Assembly (NCBI GenBank): GCA_946402905.1
Contig: CAMIYC010000018.1
Coordinates: 1 to 57,202, forward strand
Length of the DNA: 57,202 bases
Direction of reading: 5' to 3'
Source: an uncultured Prevotellaceae bacterium
GTDB taxonomy: Bacteria; Bacteroidota; Bacteroidia; Bacteroidales; Bacteroidaceae
The notes below the pieces were generated by a model, which worked only from the letters and a program-made list of their open reading frames with translations, ran no database searches and was not told where the DNA came from. Of this stretch, positions 36,822 through 45,973 are shown one piece after another. The first letter of the stretch is position 1, and every line of letters begins with the position of its first letter. Both the position numbers and the translations under genes were made by a program.

Positions 36822-38720
36822 ATGAAGAAATTTATATTTTCAGCGTTAGCTGTTTTGTCAGCAACTTTGTTTACAGCATGTAATGACATGCTGGACACTG
36901 ATCCGCGTAAGACAGAGGTCACAGATGCTGTCTTCCCTGGTAAGGTTGCGGATGTCGAATCTGAACTGTCGGCTATCTACAGTATCATGAATACGATGGG
37001 GGGCGGTGACTCTGACAACCAGAATATTTGGTACTGGTGGGAAATCATGTCAGACAACTGCTACGGCAGTGGCGGTCTGCAGGACAACAAGGTGAAGTCT
37101 CTCCACCATCTTGTAGAGATGAGTGTCAACCAGTATAGAGAGCCTTACAAACTGCTCTATGGCGGTATCGCTCGTGCCACTTCAGCTATTGAGACTATCG
37201 ACAACGTACCCTGGAGAGATGACCAGAAGGTACTGCGTAGCCAGCTCCTTGGCGAGGCGTACTTCATGCGCGGCCTCTATTACTTTTGGCTCTCTCAGCT
37301 CTTTGGTGATGTGCCTCTGATCACATCCGCAGTGATTACTCCAGAGATGGAGGAGCAGGCCGACGCAGAGACGGCCATCTATCCCCAGATACTCTCCGAC
37401 CTCGTGTCAGGTGCAAATCTCATGGGTACAGACAGAGGCCATGGCGACGGCCATGCCAACAAATTTGTGGCTGAGTCATTCATCGCCCGTGCCTATATGT
37501 TCTGGGCTGGATTCTATAAGAATGTACCTGAACTCGCTGCCGGTGGCGCTCCTGCCATTCCGCTCGTAGAGCAGGAAGGCTGCCCCGGAGGCGAACTCTC
37601 TCAGGCAGATGTGGTCAATTACCTCAAGGACGTTGTTTCCAATGGTGGCTATAAGCTCTGTGAGGACTTCCGCTCACTCTGGCAGTACTCCAACAGCTTG
37701 CTCTGGGATGAGGCTCATGATGACCAGGGTCATGCTTATGAGTTCATCAAGGACATGAAGCGCGAGAACTGCTTCGACCAGCCTGGTATGGGTAACGGCA
37801 ACACTGAGGAGATTTTCCAGGTACAGTTTATGAATGCCTCGTCATGGAGCATCTCCGGTTCCTACAACGCACAGCGTATGTACTCCAACTACATCTCTGT
37901 GTTCTGGGGACTTCGCAACGGTGCTTCTGCCATGAATGGTGACCGTACGAAGACTTATCCATTCAACCAGGGCTGGGGCCAGGGTACTCCCTCCTGCAAC
38001 ATCTGGGATGACTGGACGGCTGCAGAGAAGAATCAGGCCAATCCTTATACCGACCTCCGCAAGAAAGCTTCTCTGATCGACCTGGATAACGAACTCGAAG
38101 GTTATGTTTATGAGAAGGACGACTGTGAGGAGTCTGGCTATTCTGTCAAGAAGTATGCCGAGGTCAATCTTGACGCCTGTGATGCCAACAACGATACTTG
38201 GTGGTCCAAGTGTGAGGGATATACCGGCAGTTCACTTGAAAACAAGATGCAGGGCGACCACTTCGAGGACTTCTACCTGATGCGTTATGCCGACGTGCTG
38301 CTGATGCTCACCGAGCTCACTGGCGACCCACAGTATATGAACCAGGTTCAGGCTCGCGCGGGTGTGCCTCAGACTGGATACTCGCTGAAGGCTGTACAGG
38401 ACGAGCGTCGCTGGGAGTTTGCATTTGAGGGCATCCGTTTCAACGATATGCGTCGCTGGACTGGCAACAAGCCTACAAAGGACTCATACGCCCCCAAGGC
38501 TCTTCAGGCTCAGGAAGGCAAGCAGATTGTATGTCTCGGCGACAAGGCCAACAAGCGCACAATGAAACACATGACTTGCTCTTGGACCAAGCGTTATATC
38601 GATACCAATGGATTCTTGGCTAAACCTCAGGATGAGATTACCGTGAAGAATGGCAAACTTAAGCAGAATCCTGGATGGGATGCTGCCAATGCTGAGACAC
38701 AATATAAGACATTGTATTAA
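36822..38720 (+). CDS. SusD/RagB-family glycan-binding lipoprotein
   Basis: A 632-residue surface lipoprotein, larger than most SusD proteins (usually about 500-600). The lipobox is ATLFTAC, with Cys20. The TPR-like core is visible in LLGEAYFMRGLYYFWLSQLFGDVPL, and the C-terminal part has YLMRYADVLLMLTEL and ERRWEFAFEGIRFNDMRRW, which are diagnostic. It forms the lid of the SusC barrel encoded just upstream. Many Trp/Tyr-rich loops may hold the sugar-binding site. Confidence 0.95.
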   Translation: MKKFIFSALAVLSATLFTACNDMLDTDPRKTEVTDAVFPGKVADVESELSAIYSIMNTMGGGDSDNQNIWYWWEIMSDNCYGSGGLQDNKVKSLHHLVEMSVNQYREPYKLLYGGIARATSAIETIDNVPWRDDQKVLRSQLLGEAYFMRGLYYFWLSQLFGDVPLITSAVITPEMEEQADAETAIYPQILSDLVSGANLMGTDRGHGDGHANKFVAESFIARAYMFWAGFYKNVPELAAGGAPAIPLVEQEGCPGGELSQADVVNYLKDVVSNGGYKLCEDFRSLWQYSNSLLWDEAHDDQGHAYEFIKDMKRENCFDQPGMGNGNTEEIFQVQFMNASSWSISGSYNAQRMYSNYISVFWGLRNGASAMNGDRTKTYPFNQGWGQGTPSCNIWDDWTAAEKNQANPYTDLRKKASLIDLDNELEGYVYEKDDCEESGYSVKKYAEVNLDACDANNDTWWSKCEGYTGSSLENKMQGDHFEDFYLMRYADVLLMLTELTGDPQYMNQVQARAGVPQTGYSLKAVQDERRWEFAFEGIRFNDMRRWTGNKPTKDSYAPKALQAQEGKQIVCLGDKANKRTMKHMTCSWTKRYIDTNGFLAKPQDEITVKNGKLKQNPGWDAANAETQYKTLY

Positions 38721-38741
38721 TATTCTAATTAAGTAATCAAT

Positions 38742-39458
38742 ATGAAAAAGATATTTTTGTTTATCGCCGCAGTAGGTATGCTTGTAGCCTGCGATCCCGT
38801 ATCGGAGGATATCAGCAACGCCGGTCACATTACTCTTGATGAGCTTAAGGCGAAGACTACCGTCTCTGTCGACAAAGCCCCCAGCGGACAGAATGGCAAT
38901 GTCATCTCCTGTACGACCTCTGCACCCGTCAATGCAAAATGGGATATCGGTGGAAAGGAATTTGTCGGCAACTTCGCAAAAAAGAAAATGAAGTTGGGCG
39001 ACTATACAGTGAAAATGACTGCTCTTTGCGCAGATGGCACAGAGCTGACCGCAGAATGGCCTGTGTCGTGCAACGAAATCACTGACCCGCTTACCAAGTA
39101 TCTTATTTGGGAAGGCGAATTCACCGTCGGTGGATGGGATTCGGCTCCGCTGCGTTTCAGCGACAGCGAAGGTCAGAATTTCCCGACTCTTTCTGATGAC
39201 GTCTACTTTGGTCTCAAGACTCTCATCGTGGATGTTAAGGAAGCAAGTGAAGGATGCCAGGCTCGTGTAATGAACGGTTGGTGGAGCACAGTCTATGCCG
39301 AGAACATCACTCTGACTACTGGCATGAAGTGGGAGATTCCTATCACAGAGCAGATTGCAAAAGAGTGTGCCAAGGGTAATGGTGGCGAAGGCCGTGACCT
39401 CAACCTCCTGATCACCAACGGTAGCGCTACATTCACCAGTGTTTATTATGAGGAGTAA
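38742..39458 (+). CDS. Surface glycan-binding-type lipoprotein of the PUL
   Basis: A 238-residue lipoprotein (lipobox GMLVAC, Cys17), the third gene of the SusC/SusD operon. Such genes commonly encode a surface glycan-binding protein. Residues about 45-105 look like an Ig/PKD-like strand domain (NAKWDIGGKEF, GDYTVKMTALCADG). Residues about 110-238 look like a jelly-roll carbohydrate-binding domain (IWEGEFTVGGWDSAPLRF, exposed Trp at NGWWSTVY). I cannot assign a named family, and the ligand is inferred only from the neighbouring GH95 gene. A strong terminator follows. Confidence 0.8.
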   Translation: MKKIFLFIAAVGMLVACDPVSEDISNAGHITLDELKAKTTVSVDKAPSGQNGNVISCTTSAPVNAKWDIGGKEFVGNFAKKKMKLGDYTVKMTALCADGTELTAEWPVSCNEITDPLTKYLIWEGEFTVGGWDSAPLRFSDSEGQNFPTLSDDVYFGLKTLIVDVKEASEGCQARVMNGWWSTVYAENITLTTGMKWEIPITEQIAKECAKGNGGEGRDLNLLITNGSATFTSVYYEE

Positions 39459-39480
39459 ACATTCCTTGTAAACATAATCT

Positions 39481-39517
39481 ATAGGCTGACTCATTCCAAT
39501 GAGTCAGCCTATTATGC
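39481..39517 (+). terminator. Strong terminator closing the PUL operon
   Basis: Bases 39481-39495 pair perfectly with 39498-39512 (15 bp, two-base loop), closely followed by a T-rich stretch. It sits between the surface lipoprotein gene and the membrane protein gene at 39535. It therefore marks the boundary between the PUL and the next locus, and excludes earlier in-frame starts of the latter. Confidence 0.88.
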
Positions 39518-39534
39518 CTTTTTGTATGGAAGAG

Positions 39535-41286
39535 ATGAAAAACAATAAAACAACTGTGGCAATCCTCTATACAAGCCTCTTGGCTTACATCGTGTTTGCC
39601 GTTTACATATTACACATCAATCAAGAAGTGCTCTATACGGCACACGACCGCTCCGAATTTGTCGCCGGGGCACCATTCTTCCATACGCTCATCTCCAAGC
39701 CTTTCGGACTGATGCAGTATGTGGGGGCATGGCTCACCCAGCTCTTCTATTATCCGATGCTTGGCGCAGGGGTGCTGGCGGCCATCTGGGCACTCATCTT
39801 CTGGGTGGGAGCAAAGGCTTTCAGACTGTCGGGCGGTGCCGTGGCACTGATGCTCCTGCCGCTGGCCTGCCTGCTTACCGCTGTGGTCGATCTGGGCTAT
39901 TGGATTTATATCTTCAATGTAAAAGGATATTGGTTCTCGCAGTCGGTGGCCTGTCTGCTCATGCTCCTGCTGCTATGGGCGGCCCGCGCCACACCTCGTA
40001 AATGGCATCCCCTATGGTATCTGGCGGGCTTCTGCTTTTATCCGTTACTGGGATGGATGGCGCTGCTCTTCATCCTTTGCCTGGCACTCTCAGGAAAACC
40101 GTCGTGGCGCGAAGCCCTGGCCGTGGTCGTGCTCGTCTTCACTGCCAGCATCTGGCGCGTCTTGCTCTATTCAGGACTGAACATCGATGAGGTGATGATG
40201 GCGGGTATGCCACAGTTCCAGACACCTGTCGACAGCAGCAAGCTTCCAGTTGTACCCTTCTGGGTGCTTGGTGCCGTCACCACGCTCATCGCGTTGGGGG
40301 GACGGTCGCTGGCCAAAACCCGACCCTGGGCCAGTTGGCTCGTTCCGGTACTCAGCCTGGCTGCAGCCATCGTCTTCACCGTTGCGCTCATGTTCCACGA
40401 CCGCAACTACATCGACGAGATGCGCATGGTGCGCTATGCCTCGACCGACAACTGGCAAGAGGTGCTACGAGTGGCCGAAGAGAGCAAGAATCCTACATCC
40501 ACGATGGTCATGCTCAAGAATATTGCCCTGACCCACGAGGGTGGCTTACTCGACCGCTCGTTCAAGCTGGGCAACGACGGTGCACTGATCCACAACCCCG
40601 ACTCGCTCCATGTCAGTCTTTTAGAGATTGCAGCGCCCTTGGTCGATTACAACTACGGCATGATGAACGAGGCCCTGCGCCTGTGCTATGAGAATGCTGT
40701 ATCGACAGGTTTTTCACCCTTCTATATGAAATTGCTCTCAAGGTGTGCTCAGGCTACTGGAGAGAAGCAGTTGGCAGAGCGTTTCACTTCCTTGATACGC
40801 CGGCATCCTTTTTACAGCAACTGGCAACCGTCACCACTCGCCGAAAAAGTGGACGAACTGCAGAAAAGCCTGCCCGACACCATCTATGGCGTAGAGAGCA
40901 ATTCTGAGCAATATGTAATCAATAACCTCAGCCTGCTGACCGATACGGAAAGCAAGGAAGTATCCCGACAGGCGCTGTTCTATGCCATGATGCGGTGCGA
41001 CTCCGGCCGTTTCTGGGCTGGGCTGCGCAATTATGTCAGGCTGCATCCCAACGAGAGCTTCCCCTTGCATGCACAAGAGGCCTATATCATGTACATGGAC
41101 AAGGCTCCTGAGGAAAAACGGATAATGCTGCCCGTGGAGCAAACGGTCTACGACCGATACAAACAGTTTTGGACCACCCTCGAAGACCTGCTCAGGCAGG
41201 GATTGGGCCAGGAGGAAATCAGTGCGAGAATGCACAGTCAATGGAGTGATACCTACTGGTGGTACAACATCTTCGCACGCAAATAA
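39535..41286 (+). CDS. Polytopic membrane protein, DUF6057-like (copy 1 of tandem pair)
   Basis: A 583-residue protein with about eight membrane helices in the first 310 residues. A soluble, helical, TPR-like C-terminal half follows (DNWQEVLRVAEESKNPT, YENAVSTGFSPFYMKLLSRCAQATGEKQLAERF). I believe it belongs to the uncharacterised Bacteroidetes family DUF6057. The partner gene follows 9 bases downstream and encodes a lipoprotein with a c-type haem motif. A paralogue is encoded at 42899. The ATG at 39535 was chosen because upstream in-frame starts fall in or next to the terminator; 39526 is also possible. No enzyme motif was recognised. Confidence 0.7.
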   Translation: MKNNKTTVAILYTSLLAYIVFAVYILHINQEVLYTAHDRSEFVAGAPFFHTLISKPFGLMQYVGAWLTQLFYYPMLGAGVLAAIWALIFWVGAKAFRLSGGAVALMLLPLACLLTAVVDLGYWIYIFNVKGYWFSQSVACLLMLLLLWAARATPRKWHPLWYLAGFCFYPLLGWMALLFILCLALSGKPSWREALAVVVLVFTASIWRVLLYSGLNIDEVMMAGMPQFQTPVDSSKLPVVPFWVLGAVTTLIALGGRSLAKTRPWASWLVPVLSLAAAIVFTVALMFHDRNYIDEMRMVRYASTDNWQEVLRVAEESKNPTSTMVMLKNIALTHEGGLLDRSFKLGNDGALIHNPDSLHVSLLEIAAPLVDYNYGMMNEALRLCYENAVSTGFSPFYMKLLSRCAQATGEKQLAERFTSLIRRHPFYSNWQPSPLAEKVDELQKSLPDTIYGVESNSEQYVINNLSLLTDTESKEVSRQALFYAMMRCDSGRFWAGLRNYVRLHPNESFPLHAQEAYIMYMDKAPEEKRIMLPVEQTVYDRYKQFWTTLEDLLRQGLGQEEISARMHSQWSDTYWWYNIFARK

Positions 41287-41295
41287 AATGAAAAA

Positions 41296-42804
41296 ATGAA
41301 ACAATCTATATATTACTCCTTCCTGCTTCTGGCTGTCATGCTATTGCTCATGCCGTCGTGCGGACATCATCCCGCCATACCCGCAGAGAGCCAGGAGACC
41401 CATGCCCTGCCAGCCATCTTTCCAGACTATTGCAATGTGACCGTGCCCTGTAACATTGCGCCGCTCAACTTCATGCTCCCTGCCGACCTGTATGAGGAGT
41501 GCGTGGCACGATTCACCACGCCCGACGGACAACAGCAGAGCTATGGCGAAGGCCCGAAGGTGCAAATACCTGAGGAGGAATGGCACACCATGCTCAATGC
41601 AGCCAAGGGGAAACAGATCAAGGTAGAGGTCTGGGGAAAGCAGAAAGGTGAGTGGATGGCGTTTGCTCCGTTCGAGATACGCGTGGCAGAGCATCCCATC
41701 GACGAGTATCTGTCCTACCGGCTCATCGAACCGTCGTATATCGTATACAACGAGATGGAAATCGCACAGCGCAACCTCACTACGTTCGAGGAGTCACAGA
41801 TCTTCAACAACAAGGTGAGCAGCGACGACCCCAAGGGACAGTGCATCAACTGCCACAGCTATCAGAACTACAAAACTGACAATATGCTCTTTCACGCGCG
41901 GGTGACCCGTGGCGGCACGGTCATCGTCAGTGACGGCCAGCCAACGAAGGTCGACTTGAAGCGTGACAATACCATCTCGGCAGGTGTCTATCCGGCATGG
42001 CATCCCAAGGCCAAGCTCATCGCTTTCTCCACGAACCTTACGCACCAGGTGTTCCAGATGACCAATCCCGACAAAGTGGAGGTGTTCGATACGGCCAGCG
42101 ACCTGATTCTCTACGATGTGGCGACAGACTCGGTGACCATCATCAGCAACGATCCCGACCTCCTGGAAGTTTTCCCCACATGGTCGCCCGATGGCGAATA
42201 TCTCTATTACTGCAAGTCGGTGCCCATTTCCGAGGAGCTGCGTGACAAGGATATTACGGCTACCTACCAGAAAGTGCAATACAACATCTACCGACGGCCG
42301 TTCGAGCTGGCGTCACACAGTTTCGGCGACGAGCAACTCGTCTATGATGCAGCCTCGGCCAACAAGAGCGCCACCCTGCCGCGCGTCAGTCCCGACGGAC
42401 GCTTCCTGCTCTTTGCCGAGGGGCAGTATGGCTGCTTCCATATCTGGCATCACGACGCTGACATCGTTTGTGTGCCGCTCACTGCCGATGAGCAAGGGGT
42501 AAGGGTCGGAGACACCTCCTCCCGGCTCGATCTCACACGCCTCAATAGCGAGGGATTTGCCGAGAGTTATCCCACATGGTCGAGCAACGGCCATTGGATG
42601 ATGTGCGCCAGCCGACGCGGTGATGGCAACTTCAGTCGGGTCTATATCTCATATTTCAATAATGGAAAGGCCGAAAAGGCTTTCCTCCTGCCACAGGAGG
42701 ACCCAGAGCAGAATACCTTCCGCCTTAAGAGCTACAACCGTCCGGAGTTCATGGTCGAGCCTGTCAGCATCACTGTCGATGAGTTCAGCAAGGTTTTTTT
42801 CTGA
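41296..42804 (+). CDS. PD40 beta-propeller lipoprotein with CxxCH haem motif (copy 1)
   Basis: A 502-residue lipoprotein (lipobox LLMPSC, Cys22). Residues about 40-170 form an unassigned N-terminal domain. The haem-type motif C183-I-N-C-H187 follows, and then TolB/PD40 propeller blades (PAWHPKAKLIAFSTN, FPTWSPDGEYLYYCKS, LPRVSPDGRFLLFAEG, YPTWSSNGHWMMCASRR). Met197 and His200, 14 and 17 residues past the first Cys, are conserved in the paralogue at 44462 and could give the sixth haem ligand. With a signal peptide it would meet the periplasmic haem-attachment machinery. It pairs with the membrane protein upstream. Function is unknown; redox sensing or electron transfer is inference. Confidence 0.75.
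   Translation: MKQSIYYSFLLLAVMLLLMPSCGHHPAIPAESQETHALPAIFPDYCNVTVPCNIAPLNFMLPADLYEECVARFTTPDGQQQSYGEGPKVQIPEEEWHTMLNAAKGKQIKVEVWGKQKGEWMAFAPFEIRVAEHPIDEYLSYRLIEPSYIVYNEMEIAQRNLTTFEESQIFNNKVSSDDPKGQCINCHSYQNYKTDNMLFHARVTRGGTVIVSDGQPTKVDLKRDNTISAGVYPAWHPKAKLIAFSTNLTHQVFQMTNPDKVEVFDTASDLILYDVATDSVTIISNDPDLLEVFPTWSPDGEYLYYCKSVPISEELRDKDITATYQKVQYNIYRRPFELASHSFGDEQLVYDAASANKSATLPRVSPDGRFLLFAEGQYGCFHIWHHDADIVCVPLTADEQGVRVGDTSSRLDLTRLNSEGFAESYPTWSSNGHWMMCASRRGDGNFSRVYISYFNNGKAEKAFLLPQEDPEQNTFRLKSYNRPEFMVEPVSITVDEFSKVFF
41842..41856 (+). other. CxxCH haem-attachment motif, copy 1
   Basis: Codons for C-I-N-C-H in the lipoprotein at 41296. The surrounding pattern CxNCHS, nine residues, MxxH is shared exactly with 44972-44986. 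Confidence 0.7.
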
Positions 42805-42863
42805 AAACAGGCTGCTGACGTAGTTAATTCAGGGAAAATAAGTCTGTTCTGAGAAATATTTTA

Positions 42864-42871
42864 TACTTTTG
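42864..42871 (+). promoter_or_regulatory. -7 element before the second membrane/propeller pair
   Basis: TACTTTTG matches TAnnTTTG, 28 bases upstream of the ATG at 42899. It suggests that the second pair can be transcribed apart from the first. The -33 element is weak. Confidence 0.5.
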
Positions 42872-42898
42872 TGCCATCTTACGCTAAATAAAACACAG

Positions 42899-44458
42899 AT
42901 GAAACGGATTGTTCAAATGAAGTTCTTACGTATTTTATACACGCTGATTTTCGCCGTGGCCGTCCTCCTCTTCTTCGGATGGGCATATCCGCATCATCTG
43001 CATTATCAAGAGCAGTATCAGCTCTTCCTCTTCGACACCGCCTATGTGTGGGATGTCGTCAGGCTGCCGGGGGGCATCGCCGACCTGCTGGGGCGATTTT
43101 GCACCCAGTTTTTCCTCTTTGCCTGGATGGGGGCGCTGATCATCGCCCTCCTGCTCTCCGGGGTGCAGCTCCTGACACTCAGGCTGGCCCGCTGGGGACA
43201 TCTCTATGGCCTTAGTTTCATACCCGCATGTCTGTTATGGCTTTTCCTGCTCGATGAGAATGCACTGCTTGGCGGTGTCTGGGCCGTGGCGCTCACACTG
43301 CTCGCCTCCTGGATCTTCGACCACGTGCCACGTGGATGGACGCGACGCATCTTGCTCTTCGTCGCCATCCCCGTGCTCTACTGGATAGTGGGCCCTGTCT
43401 GTGTGCTGTTCTTCCTGCTGCAGGCACCAAGACTTCCCCTTGCAGCATCCAAGAAAGAAGGAACCCAGCCTGTGGAGTCGGTATGGTATTACGGTGCATT
43501 CGTGATCCTGGTTCTCATGGTCGTCGTGCTCTCCTTCCATCTCCCGGTACCGGCGGAAAGACTGTGGTATGGCATCCATTACCACCGCTATCCCACCCAG
43601 ATACCATGGCTCATGTGGGCTGCCACCCTGTCGGTCTTCGTCTTCACACTTATCGCACGGGCATGGGCTGCCAGACACTCCTCACGCCCGGACAAGACCA
43701 TGGCGGGCTTTACCGTGGCACTTCCCTCCTTTGTCCTGGTGGCCGCCGTCATGGGCACGCTTGTCTGGAAAAACGCCAATTTCAAGGCTGAGAAGGTGAT
43801 GCGATACGACTTCATGGCACGATACCAGCAGTGGAACCGCATACTGGATACCATCAGCAAGGAGAAACCCAACAACCAAATCGGTGTGACGGTACAGAAT
43901 CTGGCCTTGGGAATGAAAGGTATGCTCACACAGCACATGTTCGAATACAACCAAAACGGTATCGTCGGTCTTCTGCCGGATGTCGGTACCGATGCCATCA
44001 GTCCGTTGCCTACAGCGGAGGCGTTCTATCAGCTGGGGATGATCTCTGTCGCCCAGCGTACGGTGTTCGAAGCACAGGAAGCCATCCTCGACTTCCAGAA
44101 GAGCGGCCGCTGCTACAAGCGGCTGGCCGAGACTAACCTGATACTCGGCTCCTACGAAGTGTCGCGAAAATATCTACTGGCACTCAGGAAAACCCTTTTC
44201 TATCGTGATTGGGCCGACGAGACCCTGCAGCTGCTGGGGGATGAAAAGGCGATAGCAAACCATCCCGAATATGGACGGCTGCGCCAGATGACATACAAGG
44301 AAAACTTCTTCTTCGGAGACCGTGTGACCCCTCAGATGCTCGAAAGCCTCTACCGCAGCAATACTGACAATCGTCTGGCCTATGAATATCTGATCGCTTT
44401 CTATATGCTGACGGGCGACCGTGAAGGCTATGACAGATTCTTACATAATACCCACTAA
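42899..44458 (+). CDS. Polytopic membrane protein, DUF6057-like (copy 2 of tandem pair)
   Basis: A 519-residue paralogue of the protein at 39535. About eight membrane helices precede a soluble helical region. The halves align: RYDFMARYQQWNRILDTISKE matches RMVRYASTDNWQEVLRVAEES, and KYLLALRKTLFYRDW matches RFTSLIRRHPFYSNW. Divergence is high, so the duplication is old. ATGs at 42899 and 42917 are possible; a TTG at 42869 lies inside the -7 element and was rejected. The partner lipoprotein gene follows three bases after its stop. Confidence 0.7.
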   Translation: MKRIVQMKFLRILYTLIFAVAVLLFFGWAYPHHLHYQEQYQLFLFDTAYVWDVVRLPGGIADLLGRFCTQFFLFAWMGALIIALLLSGVQLLTLRLARWGHLYGLSFIPACLLWLFLLDENALLGGVWAVALTLLASWIFDHVPRGWTRRILLFVAIPVLYWIVGPVCVLFFLLQAPRLPLAASKKEGTQPVESVWYYGAFVILVLMVVVLSFHLPVPAERLWYGIHYHRYPTQIPWLMWAATLSVFVFTLIARAWAARHSSRPDKTMAGFTVALPSFVLVAAVMGTLVWKNANFKAEKVMRYDFMARYQQWNRILDTISKEKPNNQIGVTVQNLALGMKGMLTQHMFEYNQNGIVGLLPDVGTDAISPLPTAEAFYQLGMISVAQRTVFEAQEAILDFQKSGRCYKRLAETNLILGSYEVSRKYLLALRKTLFYRDWADETLQLLGDEKAIANHPEYGRLRQMTYKENFFFGDRVTPQMLESLYRSNTDNRLAYEYLIAFYMLTGDREGYDRFLHNTH

Positions 44459-44461
44459 GCC

Positions 44462-45946
44462 ATGAAAAAGATCCTATACACACTTCTCGCCATACTCACA
44501 CTTGCAGCCTGCACCAACGAAACGGTCGGCGACGCAAGGCAGGAGAAATCCATGCCGCAGATCTACCCCGACTACATCGGTGTCACCGTACCCGTAAATA
44601 TTGCTCCTCTCTGCTTCTGCATGGCCGACGAGACGGCTTCGCTCGTCGATGCCGTCGTCACCGACCGCCATGGACGCAGCCTGCACAGCCAGGGCCAGGA
44701 GGCTGTCAATTTCGACCTTGACGACTGGCACGCGCTGCTCGGCCAGAACCGTGGCGACTCGCTCAGCGTCACCGTCTCGGCTAAGTATGATGATGGATGG
44801 CACACCTATCGGCCTTTCACCATCCACGTCAGTCCCGACAGCATAGACTACGGCATCTGCTACCGCCTGATAGCACCAGGACATGAGGTGTGGAGCAAGA
44901 TGGGTATTTATGAGCGCGACCTCTCCTCGTTTGAGGAGCGCCCGCTGATAGAGAACACACAGTTTGAAGGATGTGTCAACTGCCATAGCTTCAACCGCGC
45001 CAATCCCGCTGATATGAGCCTGCATATCCGAGGGTCGCATGGCGCCACGCTGCTGCGTCAGGACTATGGGCCGGTCACCGCCTACAACACCAAGACCGAT
45101 CAGACGCTCGGCCTGTGTGTCTATCCCTACTGGCATCCTTCGGGCAGGTATATCGCTTACTCCACCAATACCACCAGGCAGACGTTTCACAGCGCGCACC
45201 CCAACCGTATCGAAGTCTTTGACGAAGCATCCGACCTCCAGGTATATGACATCGGGAAAAACGAACTGTTGCTGACGCCCCTTCTCAAGCAAGACTCTGT
45301 CTATGAGACCTATCCCGTATTCTCGGCCGACGGACGCTCGCTCTATTTCTGTGCCGCCCAGGCACTGCCGGAGGGCAATCATCAGCTCGACTCCATCCGC
45401 TACAATCTGTGCCGCGTCGATTTCAATCCCGAGACAGGACAGTTCGGCGACAGCATAGACATCATCGTCGATGCCGTGGCCCAGCGAAAGTCGGTGTCTT
45501 TCCCCCGGCCGTCCTATGACGGACGATACCTGTGCTACACGCTCTCCGACTATGGACAGTTCAGCATCTGGCATCGTGAGGCCGACCTTTTCCTGCTCGA
45601 CCTCTCCACCGGACAGAACCTGCCCATGACGGGGGCTAACTCCGATGATACGGAGTCGTTTCACAACTGGAGTTCCAACTCGCGGTGGCTGGTGCTGAGT
45701 TCGAGACGTGACGACGGACTCTATACGCGGCCTTATTTCTGCCATGTCGACACCAAGGGGCGGTGCTCCAAGGCATTCATGCTGCCGCAGCGCAATCCGC
45801 GCCGCTTCTATCGCGAGCGTTTCCTTTCCTATAACGTGCCCGATTTCATCACGGGGCCCACACGCTTCGATGCCCATCAGGCCAGCCGCGCCATCAACGA
45901 CGAGTATCGCAAAGATTTCGGCGTGCGTCAGGATTCACCACAGTGA
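44462..45946 (+). CDS. PD40 beta-propeller lipoprotein with CxxCH haem motif (copy 2)
   Basis: A 494-residue paralogue of the protein at 41296, again a lipoprotein (lipobox LTLAAC, Cys17). It has the same N-terminal domain (QIYPDYIGVTVPVNIAPLCF, compare IFPDYCNVTVPCNIAPLNF), the motif C171-V-N-C-H175, Met185 and His188 at the same spacing, and propeller blades such as PYWHPSGRYIAYSTN and YPVFSADGRSLYFCAA. The gene lies three bases after the membrane protein gene, so the two are surely cotranscribed. I know of no assigned function. Confidence 0.75.
   Translation: MKKILYTLLAILTLAACTNETVGDARQEKSMPQIYPDYIGVTVPVNIAPLCFCMADETASLVDAVVTDRHGRSLHSQGQEAVNFDLDDWHALLGQNRGDSLSVTVSAKYDDGWHTYRPFTIHVSPDSIDYGICYRLIAPGHEVWSKMGIYERDLSSFEERPLIENTQFEGCVNCHSFNRANPADMSLHIRGSHGATLLRQDYGPVTAYNTKTDQTLGLCVYPYWHPSGRYIAYSTNTTRQTFHSAHPNRIEVFDEASDLQVYDIGKNELLLTPLLKQDSVYETYPVFSADGRSLYFCAAQALPEGNHQLDSIRYNLCRVDFNPETGQFGDSIDIIVDAVAQRKSVSFPRPSYDGRYLCYTLSDYGQFSIWHREADLFLLDLSTGQNLPMTGANSDDTESFHNWSSNSRWLVLSSRRDDGLYTRPYFCHVDTKGRCSKAFMLPQRNPRRFYRERFLSYNVPDFITGPTRFDAHQASRAINDEYRKDFGVRQDSPQ
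44972..44986 (+). other. CxxCH haem-attachment motif, copy 2
   Basis: Codons for C-V-N-C-H in the lipoprotein at 44462; same context and spacing to Met and His as at 41842-41856. Confidence 0.7.
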
Positions 45947-45973
45947 CCAGACAACGGACTGCCACCGGCCTCC

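Noticed and set aside
44474..45877. 467-codon minus-strand open frame opposite the second propeller gene
   Set aside because: Shadow frame; the sense protein has a lipobox, CxxCH and propeller blades.
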